DNA from: Dehalococcoidia bacterium
Lineage (GTDB): Bacteria; Chloroflexota; Dehalococcoidia; Lucifugimonadales; Lucifugimonadaceae
Assembly (NCBI GenBank): GCA_028285005.1
Contig: JANQQP010000004.1
Span: forward strand, 117,261 to 181,260
DNA length: 64,000 nucleotides
Direction: 5' to 3'
Below are positions 16,684 to 24,514 of this stretch, in pieces. The notes below the pieces were generated by a model. It was given only the letters and a program-made list of their open reading frames with translations, was not told the origin of the DNA and did not search any database. The translations under genes were made by a program, and so were the position numbers. Every line of letters begins with the position of its first letter. Positions within the stretch are counted from its first letter, which is position 1.

Positions 16684-18147
16684 CTAGCTACCGAACGACC
16701 AGACCGAATAGTTCTGAAGGTCCGTTGGGAAGTCAGGCTCCTGGTGTGTGTTTAGGAATCCGGAGATAGCAGATAGCTGGACTGGTATTAGATCCGGTTG
16801 CAGGGCGACCTCGGAGACGAATGTTCCGTTGATGAAAAGCTGCTGAATGCCGTTCTGTCCCAGGACCTGTAGCTTGTTGATGTCGTCACGGTCTCGGAGT
16901 ATCCCGTTGTGGACTCCTTCTGCGATCAACTCAACCTGCGCGCCGGGTTCTGACTGGCGGTAGTGATTCCATCTCTTAGAGTTGTTCACAACGATCCAGT
17001 GAGTCGAGCCAGTTGCCGGCTCAGCGAATTCGAACCCGATACTCCACTCGCCAAGGATTCGTTCATATCCAGAGATGAACTCAGCTTCGATCAGGAAGTC
17101 GCGAGTCGTTCCAGTTTGACCGGTCCGAGTTATTTCGTCGGCTTCCTTAACCATACGCAGGGCAGCGATGGAGTCGGCCAACGCTCCGCTTCTCACTTCC
17201 GGGTTGGTGAGCCGGGTGAAAGCGCTTGTGATCTGCGTTTCGTTCTCAAGTTCCGCAACAAACTGAACGTCTGAGGAGACGCCAGCGCCACCGACTGGGA
17301 ACCGGTCTACAAATACGTTGTTTACGAACAGCCAAGCCTCGTCACCTGCAACGGTGAGGTGCATCGAGTTCGAGCCTGAGCCGCTGGTGATCACATCGCT
17401 GTAGTCGAAGACCTGAACAACTGTGAATGAGTCCGGGTCGGTGTCCTCGTGCTCTTCGGTTCGCGACCCCTCAAGGTACCGGACCTGTCCGGCGCTGTTG
17501 ATCGACACTACGTGATACAGGTCCTCGGACTCACGGAACTTCACGCCGTAGCTGAAGTCCCGGAACGTAGCGCTTACAGGGTTGTCGAAGGTAACAGCAG
17601 CAGAGAAGTCAGAGAGATCTGTTCCTGACGAGACGAAGTCTGGACTGACAGTCTCCGGGTCGAGTTCGATCGCGCTCTCCTCAAGCATGAACGCCAGTCC
17701 ACCGGGCGCCACTGGTATTGGCGTTGGAGTCGGAGTGGCCGGAATCGCCGTTGGTGTTGGCTCTGGAGTCGGCGTAGGTTCGACCGTTGGTGTGGCAGTT
17801 GGGCTGGGCAGAGGCGTTGGCTCCGCGGTCGGCTCAGGAACGGAGGTCGGGTCGGGCGTCGGCTCTGGTCCAGGCGCACCGATAGTTGCCGAAGGAGTGG
17901 CTGTCGGATCAACCATCGGAGTCTCGACAACGGTCGGGAACGCGGCAACGGTAGGTACCGGTGGCGTGAAAGGCGTCGGGGTCGGCGTTGGCACCAGGCC
18001 AAGCGGGCGCGGAGTTGGAATCGGAGCGAAGATGTCCGGCGACAAGGTAGGCGGCGTGCTTCCCTCTACGTTTCCGGTACAGGCGACAACCGATGCAAAC
18101 ACAACTGCGCCGATACCGAGGGCAATTCGCCTTGGGACCCGCTTCAT
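16684..18147 (-). CDS. Surface lipoprotein with Thr/Pro linker and two beta-sandwich-like units (paralogue B)
   Basis: This is a protein of about 487 residues from the ATG at 18147, which has AAAGG eight bases upstream and begins directly with the signal peptide MKRVPRRIALG ending in VVAC. A GTG at 18189 would add 14 codons. A Pro/Thr linker (PTPTPTPFTPP, PTPEPTPTAIP) leads to unit 1 (FSYGVKFRESEDLYHVVSIN..WLFVNNVFVDRF) and unit 2 (SIGFEFAEPATGSTHWIVVN..QLFINGTFVSEV). Each unit aligns with its counterpart in the neighbouring gene, so the pair arose by duplication of a two-unit ancestor. Its function is unknown; surface carbohydrate or particle binding is a guess. Confidence 0.65.
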   Translation of the reverse strand: MKRVPRRIALGIGAVVFASVVACTGNVEGSTPPTLSPDIFAPIPTPRPLGLVPTPTPTPFTPPVPTVAAFPTVVETPMVDPTATPSATIGAPGPEPTPDPTSVPEPTAEPTPLPSPTATPTVEPTPTPEPTPTAIPATPTPTPIPVAPGGLAFMLEESAIELDPETVSPDFVSSGTDLSDFSAAVTFDNPVSATFRDFSYGVKFRESEDLYHVVSINSAGQVRYLEGSRTEEHEDTDPDSFTVVQVFDYSDVITSGSGSNSMHLTVAGDEAWLFVNNVFVDRFPVGGAGVSSDVQFVAELENETQITSAFTRLTNPEVRSGALADSIAALRMVKEADEITRTGQTGTTRDFLIEAEFISGYERILGEWSIGFEFAEPATGSTHWIVVNNSKRWNHYRQSEPGAQVELIAEGVHNGILRDRDDINKLQVLGQNGIQQLFINGTFVSEVALQPDLIPVQLSAISGFLNTHQEPDFPTDLQNYSVWSFGS

Positions 18148-18397
18148 CCAGATAGCCTTTCGAATCGATGCTCGAACCGTGGAGGCCACCCGCCTGGTTC
18201 AGGCTGATGAGAGCACGATGAATGTCACGCGCGCTCCGGTGAGCGGGCGATCTCATTTCAAGCTAATTGCGAGAGTCCCTGAGTGACGTTGCCAACAGGT
18301 CTGGAAAAAGTGTGATTAGTGTTTGACGCGGTTTACTCCCGGCTGCCAAACCATGTGCGGTGCGGGCAGCTGCAAGCGTGTTCTCTACCGCTGCGCG

Positions 18398-19531
18398 TCA
18401 GCGGTCTTGCACCGAGCCGTCGAAACCGATCGGAGTGTCGAGCACTTTCGGGTTCTCCGGCTGCGAAAGAGCTGCTTCGTTCAACTCGATTCCGAGCCCG
18501 GGTCCCTCCGGCACTGTCAGGTAGCCGTCTTTCAGCTCCAGGGGTGTCATTAGCAGATCACTCTTCGGTGGCTCTGACTCCCCGGTGTACTCCTGCAACG
18601 CAAAGTTTGGGATGCAGGCATCGAGTTGGACGCAGGCGGCGGTGCTAACAGGAGAGAGCGGGTTGTGAGGGATCACCTTGATGTGCTGTGCTTCAGCCAT
18701 CGCTGCGACCTTCTTACATCCGCTCAGGCCACCACAAAGGCAGAGGTCAGGCCGGATGTATGACGTTGCCTTCGCCTCAAGAAGCTGCTGGTACTCGAAG
18801 ATCGTCGTGAAGCGCTCTCCAGTTGCGATCGGTATGTTGCACTGCTCCCTGACCTCGGCCATGATCGCCGGGCTGTCCGGGAGCATCGGGTCTTCGTAGA
18901 AGAACGGATTGAACTGCTCAAGCCGGCGTCCCAGCCAGATCGATTCAGCCGGATTCATCTGCCGGTGGATCTCAACACAGATGTCGACGCCTTTACCTAC
19001 AGCCTCTTTGACTGCGCCAACTCGCTCTACCGCCTCGTCTGCCCATTCGGTGTACGACTTGTGCAAGAAGTAGTCTGGAGGGAAGGGCGTGAAGCGGACC
19101 GCGGTGAAGCCCTCTTTGGCTCGCTTGACGGCATCTGCGACAAGCTCGTCCTTGGTCGCTCCACCAACGTGCATGTAGCAACGGACGCGGTCCCGTGTTT
19201 TGCCGCCCATGAGATCGTAGATCGGCACGTCGAGACGTTTGCCTTTGATGTCCCAAAGCGCAATGTCGATCGCCGAAAGCGCGCCCTGCACAACCGAGCC
19301 CATAAAGTGCGATGACCTGTAGAGCCACTGGTAGTGGTGCTCGATCTTGTTCGGGTCCTGACCTTCGAGGTAGGCGGCCATCGTTTCGACCATCGTCTTT
19401 GTTGGCCGCTGCCACCCGTGAACACCGCCTTCTCCGATGCCGACAGTGCCGTCTTCGCAATGAATTTTGATTAACAACCACCGGTCCCAGAGGATGGTTT
19501 CAACTTTTTCTATGCGGGTTGGTGCAGGCAT
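18398..19531 (-). CDS. Enolase-superfamily dehydratase (galactonate dehydratase-like)
   Basis: This 377-residue MR-type enzyme is closer to the galactonate/mannonate dehydratase branch than the two copies at 1209-3661. It has GEGGVHGW in the capping domain, CVEIHRQMNP (metal-ligand Glu plus catalytic His where DxH is common), FFYEDP, ATGERF and VIPHNP. The usual KxK is replaced by AVRFTPFPP. It probably dehydrates an acid sugar such as galactonate or a relative; the exact substrate is unknown. GGAG stands six bases before the ATG. It is divergent from the metallo-beta-lactamase-fold gene across 173 bp. Confidence 0.85.
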   Translation of the reverse strand: MPAPTRIEKVETILWDRWLLIKIHCEDGTVGIGEGGVHGWQRPTKTMVETMAAYLEGQDPNKIEHHYQWLYRSSHFMGSVVQGALSAIDIALWDIKGKRLDVPIYDLMGGKTRDRVRCYMHVGGATKDELVADAVKRAKEGFTAVRFTPFPPDYFLHKSYTEWADEAVERVGAVKEAVGKGVDICVEIHRQMNPAESIWLGRRLEQFNPFFYEDPMLPDSPAIMAEVREQCNIPIATGERFTTIFEYQQLLEAKATSYIRPDLCLCGGLSGCKKVAAMAEAQHIKVIPHNPLSPVSTAACVQLDACIPNFALQEYTGESEPPKSDLLMTPLELKDGYLTVPEGPGLGIELNEAALSQPENPKVLDTPIGFDGSVQDR

Positions 19532-19710
19532 CGCTTACTCCAGGCAGTGGCGGGCATCGCGTCGTCGGGTCGTCATTGCAAGATGCTGCAGAAGTTACGC
19601 CTCGCAATGGGCTGTGTCACCCTTTCAACATCTTTCTTCTACGGCCTAACCCTACGTTCGCCGTTTTGCTCTGCTAGGCTCGGGCCTTCGTTGCAAACAG
19701 GAGGATGCGA

Positions 19711-20598
19711 TTGTCAGTTTCAAAGCCGCCGGAGGTCACGATCATCGGTTGCGGCACGCCGACTCCGTTGCCGGACAGGTTTGGCTCTTCGTTTGTGGTC
19801 GATGTTGCAGGCGAGAAGCTGCTGTTCGACTGTGGTCCTGCAACGACCTGGAAGCTGGTCAAGGCTGGCATATCGCCCACCGAGATAGACAACGTCTTCT
19901 TCACTCACCACCACTTCGATCATGATGCCGACTTCCCGACCTTTATCCTGACCCGCTGGGACCAGAATGTCCCAGTAGATCGGGAGCTCGAGGTCTACGG
20001 ACCGGTGCTGACGGAGAAGTTCACGAACGGGATTATCGATGAGCAGAACGGGCTATTCGCCCATGACTGGCTCGCACGAGTTCACCATCCGGCGTCGCAG
20101 ATAACGTTCGCTGACCGCGGCGGCAAGCTTCCTCGCCACAAGCCGATGGTCACCCCTCGGGACATGGAGCCGGGACTGATCAAAGCGGGTACCAACTGGC
20201 AGGTGACTGCGGCACCGGCTGAGCACGTGCAGCCATACCTGGATTCGCTTGCCTACAGGCTCGATTCGGACGAGGGCAGTGTGGTCCTCACCGGCGACAC
20301 GCGGCCCTGCGATTCGGTCACTGAACTGGCTCGCGGTGCGGATGTTCTCATGATGATGTGCTGGGAATCGCACGAGCGCATGGACGGCAACGAGCACGCA
20401 GATGCGAGTTGCTCAATTCGTGGAGCCGCCGAAACGGCTGCAGAGGCAGAGGTTAATCAGCTAGTGATGGTGCATGTTGGAGCCCGGCTGAATACGACCG
20501 AGATGAAGGGCCCGCGAGAGATCGAAGCTCAGGAAGCCTGGAACGGCCGCATCGTTTGGGGTGAAGAGTTAATGAAGGTGCCTTGGCCAACTGGCTAG
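19711..20598 (+). CDS. Metallo-beta-lactamase-fold hydrolase (RNase Z/PhnP-like)
   Basis: This MBL-fold protein of about 295 residues has IIGCGTPTPLPDRFGSS near the N-terminus. Its metal motif THHHFDHD is the HxHxDH of the family, and a later GDTRPCD supplies the Asp ligand. The layout is that of the tRNase Z/arylsulfatase-like branch, although the RNase Z exosite arm is not obvious. Start choice: AGGAGG lies six bases before a TTG at 19711, whereas the ATG at 19705 touches the SD, so TTG is preferred. It probably shares a transcript with the CocE-like gene 34 bp downstream. Confidence 0.8.
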   Translation: MSVSKPPEVTIIGCGTPTPLPDRFGSSFVVDVAGEKLLFDCGPATTWKLVKAGISPTEIDNVFFTHHHFDHDADFPTFILTRWDQNVPVDRELEVYGPVLTEKFTNGIIDEQNGLFAHDWLARVHHPASQITFADRGGKLPRHKPMVTPRDMEPGLIKAGTNWQVTAAPAEHVQPYLDSLAYRLDSDEGSVVLTGDTRPCDSVTELARGADVLMMMCWESHERMDGNEHADASCSIRGAAETAAEAEVNQLVMVHVGARLNTTEMKGPREIEAQEAWNGRIVWGEELMKVPWPTG

Positions 20599-20632
20599 CG
20601 GTGCCGGAATCCAGAAAGGAAGAGCGAATCCT

Positions 20633-22360
20633 TTGGTCGTGACTCACGGTGACAACAAGGCTGTAATCGTAGAGCCAAACATGGAATGTACGACGCGGGA
20701 TGGAGTTGTGCTGCGTGCCGATGTGTATCACCCGAGCGACGGTGCCAAGTACCCGGTGCTGCTGTGCCGGACTCCGTACGACAAGTTGACGTCTCGGTAC
20801 GTCAGGGATGCACGAGCGATGGCATCCCGTGGCTACACTGTCGTCGTGCAAGATCACCGAGGTCGATACGCTTCTGAGGGTGAGTTCAAATGGATGTTTC
20901 GCGACCACACCGAGACGCATGACGCCGAAGATGGCTACTACACGGTTGACTGGGCGGCGAAGCTGCCGTGGTCGGACGGAAGAGTTGGAACCTGGGGACA
21001 CTCAAACGCTTCGTGGGCCATTTGGCTGCTGTTCTCGACCCAGCCCCCTTCGCTCGCAGCCGGCCTTGCGAGCGGTATGTGCCAGGACCTGTTGGACCTG
21101 AACTTCGGCATCTTCGAGACCGGTCGTCGGCTGGAGTGGACGTACATGATGGCGGCCGACATGCGACGGAAGGCCGGAGATGAAGACGGCCCGCAGACTC
21201 CAGCCGAGGCGAACCGCAGGTGGGCGGAGGTGGAACGCGGCAAATACATCTGGTGGATGCCGCTCGGTGATATTCCAGGAGGCGTCTTTTCGACGCTCAA
21301 CGAGCAGCTGCAGACTTACCACCACGCCCAAAACGTGGAATTCATGCGATTCGGTGAGTTCCACTCGAAGGTGAACGTACCGACCCTCCAGATAACTGGC
21401 TGGTGGGACCGGCTCATCGGAACAGTCGATAATTTCGAAGGCCTGACGAAGAACGGTCCAGAGGAACTTCGCGGTCAGCACCGTCTGATCATCGGCCCGT
21501 GGGGTCACGACCCGACGGACTTTTCGCGCAAGATCGGTCCGGTCGACTACGGTCCCGATGCCGACCGGCCTTACAACACCATGATCACCCGCTGGTACGA
21601 CTACCAGTTCAAGGGCTATGGCAACGGCATGGCGGACGAGGACCCGGTACAGCTTTTCGTGCTCGGCGAGAACCGTTGGCGCGGCGAGAAGGAATGGCCC
21701 CTCGCACGGACCCGCTACACCGAGTTCTATCTCCACTCAGGCGGAAACGCGAACACCGTTCGAGGCGATGGTACCCTGCACGTGAATGCACCCGAGCCCG
21801 GTGATGCCGTGTCAGATGAGTATGACTATGACCCGCGAGATCCCGTGATGAGTCTGATGCGGGCCGACTCGCAGGCTGCACCCGTCGACCAATCGCCTCA
21901 CGATCACCGCAAGGACGTGTTGTTCTACGAGACTCCGGTGCTAGAAGAGGAGCTTGAGCTGACTGGTCCGGTGACCCTGAAGCTCTGGGCTAAGACCGAC
22001 GGTCCTGACACGGACTGGGCTGCTCGGTTGGCGATCGTGTTCGATGATGGCCTTGCGATGAACCTCACGTACGGCATCATGCGCGCTCAATATCGGGATG
22101 GCTACGAAAGTCCTCAGCTGCTTGAGCCGGGCGAGACTTACGAGTACTCGATCAAGCTGAACCCGATCGGAGTTCTGTTGAAGCCCGGTCAAAAGCTCCG
22201 CCTGTACTTAACCAGTTCGGACTTTCCGAATTTCGACCGTAATCACAACACCGGGAAGCCGTACTGGGAGGACTCGGAGTTGCGTACTGCGCACCAGACT
22301 GTCTTTCACAGTCCGGACATGCCCTCACATCTTGTGCTGCCGGTGATCCCCAGGGATTGA
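20633..22360 (+). CDS. CocE/NonD-family (X-Pro dipeptidyl-peptidase-like) serine hydrolase
   Basis: This 575-residue S15-type alpha/beta hydrolase has the N-terminal strand TRDGVVLRADVYHP. The nucleophile elbow is GTWGHSNASWA (family form GxSYxG, here G-H-S-N-A-S) and the later IIGPWGH carries the catalytic His region. A C-terminal jelly-roll follows (VTLKLWAKTDGPDTDW, RLYLTSSDFPNFDRN). The family hydrolyses esters, acylated beta-lactams or Xaa-Pro peptides; the substrate is not clear here. It starts at TTG 20633 with AGGAAGAG upstream; GTG 20639 is the alternative. There is no signal peptide, so it is cytoplasmic. Confidence 0.85.
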   Translation: MVVTHGDNKAVIVEPNMECTTRDGVVLRADVYHPSDGAKYPVLLCRTPYDKLTSRYVRDARAMASRGYTVVVQDHRGRYASEGEFKWMFRDHTETHDAEDGYYTVDWAAKLPWSDGRVGTWGHSNASWAIWLLFSTQPPSLAAGLASGMCQDLLDLNFGIFETGRRLEWTYMMAADMRRKAGDEDGPQTPAEANRRWAEVERGKYIWWMPLGDIPGGVFSTLNEQLQTYHHAQNVEFMRFGEFHSKVNVPTLQITGWWDRLIGTVDNFEGLTKNGPEELRGQHRLIIGPWGHDPTDFSRKIGPVDYGPDADRPYNTMITRWYDYQFKGYGNGMADEDPVQLFVLGENRWRGEKEWPLARTRYTEFYLHSGGNANTVRGDGTLHVNAPEPGDAVSDEYDYDPRDPVMSLMRADSQAAPVDQSPHDHRKDVLFYETPVLEEELELTGPVTLKLWAKTDGPDTDWAARLAIVFDDGLAMNLTYGIMRAQYRDGYESPQLLEPGETYEYSIKLNPIGVLLKPGQKLRLYLTSSDFPNFDRNHNTGKPYWEDSELRTAHQTVFHSPDMPSHLVLPVIPRD

Positions 22361-22386
22361 CTCAGCGACGGTCCAATACCGATAAA
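22357..22386 (+). promoter_or_regulatory. Candidate sigma-70 promoter for 22398
   Basis: TTGACT (22357-22362) and GATAAA (22381-22386) are separated by 18 bases. The -35 overlaps the stop codon of the preceding gene. Transcription would begin within a few bases of the ATG at 22398, which has no Shine-Dalgarno, so a leaderless or very short-leader mRNA is likely. Confidence 0.45.
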
Positions 22387-22397
22387 ATCACTGCACG

Positions 22398-22985
22398 ATG
22401 AGTAATAAAGCGGTCGATTCGCCCGAAATCCATTACCGAGAGAGCGTCTGGCTTTCACTGTGGGGCATTGGCCTGTTGGGTCTCGTGCTGGGTGTGACGG
22501 CAGGTGTGTTGACCGGTGTCGCTATACGAAATGTCGTTGGCGACGAGCCGATCATCTCGGGTGAAGGCGCGATGGTGTTCTACATCGCGTTCGCACTCGC
22601 CGTGCTGGTCGATGTCTTCTTGCTGTTCAACTTCACGAATCTTGCCGTGCGCGTCACCGATGCTGGCCTGTCCTTCCGTTACGGCATGTTTGGCAAGTCC
22701 TTCGAGTGGGACCAGATCACGAGCGTGGAAGCTACCGACTACAGATGGATAACTTATGGCGGTTGGGGCATTCGGTTCTCCACCGGGGGGCGAAGAGCCT
22801 GGAGTCAGCTGGGCGTTAAGCGCGGAGTTGTGGTTGCAGTGACTGAGGGCAAGAACCAGCGGCGCTATTTCGTCTCTTCACGTCGGCCCGACGAGCTTGC
22901 AGATGCGATCTCGGCCGGCATCGAGCGGCGCAGGCCGATCTCGCCCGAAACAGGTGAAGCCGCGCCTGAGTCTGAGACCGATTGA
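22398..22985 (+). CDS. Two-helix membrane protein with PH-like domain
   Basis: This 195-residue protein has two transmembrane helices (about 16-42 and 58-82). A bacterial PH-like fold of about 80 residues follows: GLSFRYGMFGKSFEWDQITSVEATDY, then WGIRFSTGGRRAW and VAVTEGKNQRRYFVSSRRPDELADAI. The F.W..I..VE and R.YF.SSR.P..L motifs fit this family. It ends in an acidic tail. Its role is unknown; such proteins are often small membrane accessories. No SD is present. Confidence 0.7.
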   Translation: MSNKAVDSPEIHYRESVWLSLWGIGLLGLVLGVTAGVLTGVAIRNVVGDEPIISGEGAMVFYIAFALAVLVDVFLLFNFTNLAVRVTDAGLSFRYGMFGKSFEWDQITSVEATDYRWITYGGWGIRFSTGGRRAWSQLGVKRGVVVAVTEGKNQRRYFVSSRRPDELADAISAGIERRRPISPETGEAAPESETD

Positions 22986-23009
22986 CTTCATGGAATCTTG
23001 AAGATCGCT

Positions 23010-23203
23010 CGGTAATCTGATTGCACAGGGGATAGAAACCCTCCAACGGTATCCATCCAACCTGCGCAACTCGGTAGCGGCTCCGTCGGCCCCTGACTCC
23101 GGCGGCGAGTCTTCCTCCATGCGGAGACTCATCAGAAACGAACCGTGAGTTGCCATCTGCCCGAAGGCGAAACGCCCACTCGCCTTCGGGCCATTTCTTT
23201 TCT
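23010..23203 (+). other. Possible attenuator leader ending in an intrinsic terminator (gap 22986-23333)
   Basis: This 348-base gap has no credible gene of normal length. It carries CAGGGG/CCCCTG complementarity and a 6-bp stem GAGTCT (23107-23112)/AGACTC (23125-23130). That stem excludes a second one, ACTCA (23127-23131)/TGAGT (23146-23150). A nine-codon open frame (23119-23148, MRRLIRNEP) covers both, and a strong terminator follows at 23160. I could not match it to a known riboswitch class. The bases from 23204 to 23333 show nothing clear. Confidence 0.35.
23160..23203 (+). terminator. Rho-independent terminator
   Basis: CCCGAAGGCGA (23160-23170) pairs without mismatch to TCGCCTTCGGG (23180-23190) around a 9-base loop, followed by ccatttcttttct. 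It lies 174 bases after the stop of the PH-domain gene and 143 bases before the next start, so it could end the upstream transcript or act as an attenuator. Confidence 0.75.
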
Positions 23204-23333
23204 GGCATCTAGCTGGACACGGCCTTACTGCAGCGCGCAGTTTCTCCTGTTGTAAGCGGTGGCGGCCTGCCATGTGTAGGCCTAATCTAAGCTCGCGACT
23301 TCTACCCCTAAATGCCGAATCAGGAAATGTTGG

Positions 23334-24410
23334 ATGCTTGAGCGATTCAAAGTGCCAGAGAAAGACCGAGTTTACGTCCCGGAGGCGAGTATCCGTGCCG
23401 CGACAGAGGCGGTCTTCAGGCAGGCCGGGCTGGACGATCGTGGGGCGAGGCAAAGCGCGGACGTTCTCATCACCAACGATCTGCGGGGAGTTGAGAGCCA
23501 CGGCATCTCGAATCAGTTGCGGAACTACCTGCGAATGTACGGCGAAGGTGCGCTAAATCCGCGGCCAGACATCAAAGTGGCGCGCGAGACTGATACGACC
23601 GCTGTTGTAGATGCGGACGGTGGCCTTGGCATTCATGTAGCGCCTGACGGTATGCGAATGGCGATCGAGAAGGCGAAAAAACACGGCACTGGCACCGTGG
23701 CGGTGATCAAAGCCGGGCACCTGGGCGGCGCCGGATACCATGCCTCGCTGGCAACGCAGGAAAACATGATCGGTCAGGCCATGGCGGCGCCGGGTGGAGG
23801 GCAGACGCTGCCGACCTTCGGGGCCGAGCCGCGATTCGGAACTCATCCAGTAGCGTGGGCTGCGCCAGCGCGCAACCAACCACCATTTCTGTTCGATGTT
23901 GCGACGACGCAGGTGGCTGGTAACAAGATTCAGCTGGCCAAAAGAGTCGGTGCAGACCTGGAACCGGCCTGGATCGCCAACATGGACGGCGAGCCCATTC
24001 TCGACCGAGTTCCGGTGCCACAGAGCTACTACCAGCTTCCGTTTGGTGGGACTCGGGAGAATTCGTCCCACAAGGGCTACGGCATGATGGCGATGATCGA
24101 CATCATGTGTAACTCGATGACCGGCGTTGGCGCCGGGTTCCTGACCGGAGGTGGCGGGCAGTTGTTCGTCGCAACCGACGTCCAGGCATTCATAGACCTT
24201 GATGAATACTTCGATTGGATGGACCAGTTCCTCGAAGGCCTGAGGAATACGAAGCCGGCGAGCGGGCATGAGCGTGTGTTGTATCCGGGTCTCTCCGAGT
24301 GGGAGGAGACCCAGGAGAGGTCCAGCAACGGGATTCCGTATCACCGCGAGGTGATCGAATGGTTCGAGTCGTACGCGGCCGAGGTGGGTGTGGAAGTGAA
24401 CCTGCGGTAG
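23334..24410 (+). CDS. Malate/L-lactate dehydrogenase family (Ldh2) oxidoreductase
   Basis: This 358-residue NAD(P)-dependent dehydrogenase of the Ldh2/MDH2 (YiaK, ureidoglycolate dehydrogenase) family has LITNDLRGVESHGISNQLRNYLRMYGEG, DGGLGIHVAP, HLGGAGYHA, DVATTQVAGNKI and HKGYGMMAMIDI. The SHG His and GKGY-type motif are conserved. It would reduce or oxidise 2-oxo/2-hydroxy acids, consistent with the nearby sugar-acid enzymes. The coding frame has the usual codon bias; no clear SD precedes the ATG. It may be controlled by the leader and terminator upstream. Confidence 0.88.
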   Translation: MLERFKVPEKDRVYVPEASIRAATEAVFRQAGLDDRGARQSADVLITNDLRGVESHGISNQLRNYLRMYGEGALNPRPDIKVARETDTTAVVDADGGLGIHVAPDGMRMAIEKAKKHGTGTVAVIKAGHLGGAGYHASLATQENMIGQAMAAPGGGQTLPTFGAEPRFGTHPVAWAAPARNQPPFLFDVATTQVAGNKIQLAKRVGADLEPAWIANMDGEPILDRVPVPQSYYQLPFGGTRENSSHKGYGMMAMIDIMCNSMTGVGAGFLTGGGGQLFVATDVQAFIDLDEYFDWMDQFLEGLRNTKPASGHERVLYPGLSEWEETQERSSNGIPYHREVIEWFESYAAEVGVEVNLR

Positions 24411-24431
24411 CCGACGGCCAATGGCCGTTGG
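24411..24431 (+). terminator. Stem-loop immediately after the Ldh2 stop
   Basis: CCGACGGCC and GGCCGTTGG form a 9-bp stem with one G-T pair and a 3-base loop, starting directly after the stop codon. Only a weak T-rich stretch follows (ttgcccgttat), so it may stabilise the 3' end rather than terminate on its own. Confidence 0.4.
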
Positions 24432-24514
24432 TTGCCCGTTATCGATGCGCCGTTAGGACTCGCACTGCGGGTTTCGCCTACTCCTGCCACTTGAGCCGTG
24501 CCTAGCATTGAAGC

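Noticed and set aside
23010-23160. Known riboswitch (c-di-GMP, TPP, cobalamin, glycine) in the 22986-23333 gap
   Set aside because: None of the conserved core motifs of these classes could be lined up; only generic stems and a terminator are seen.
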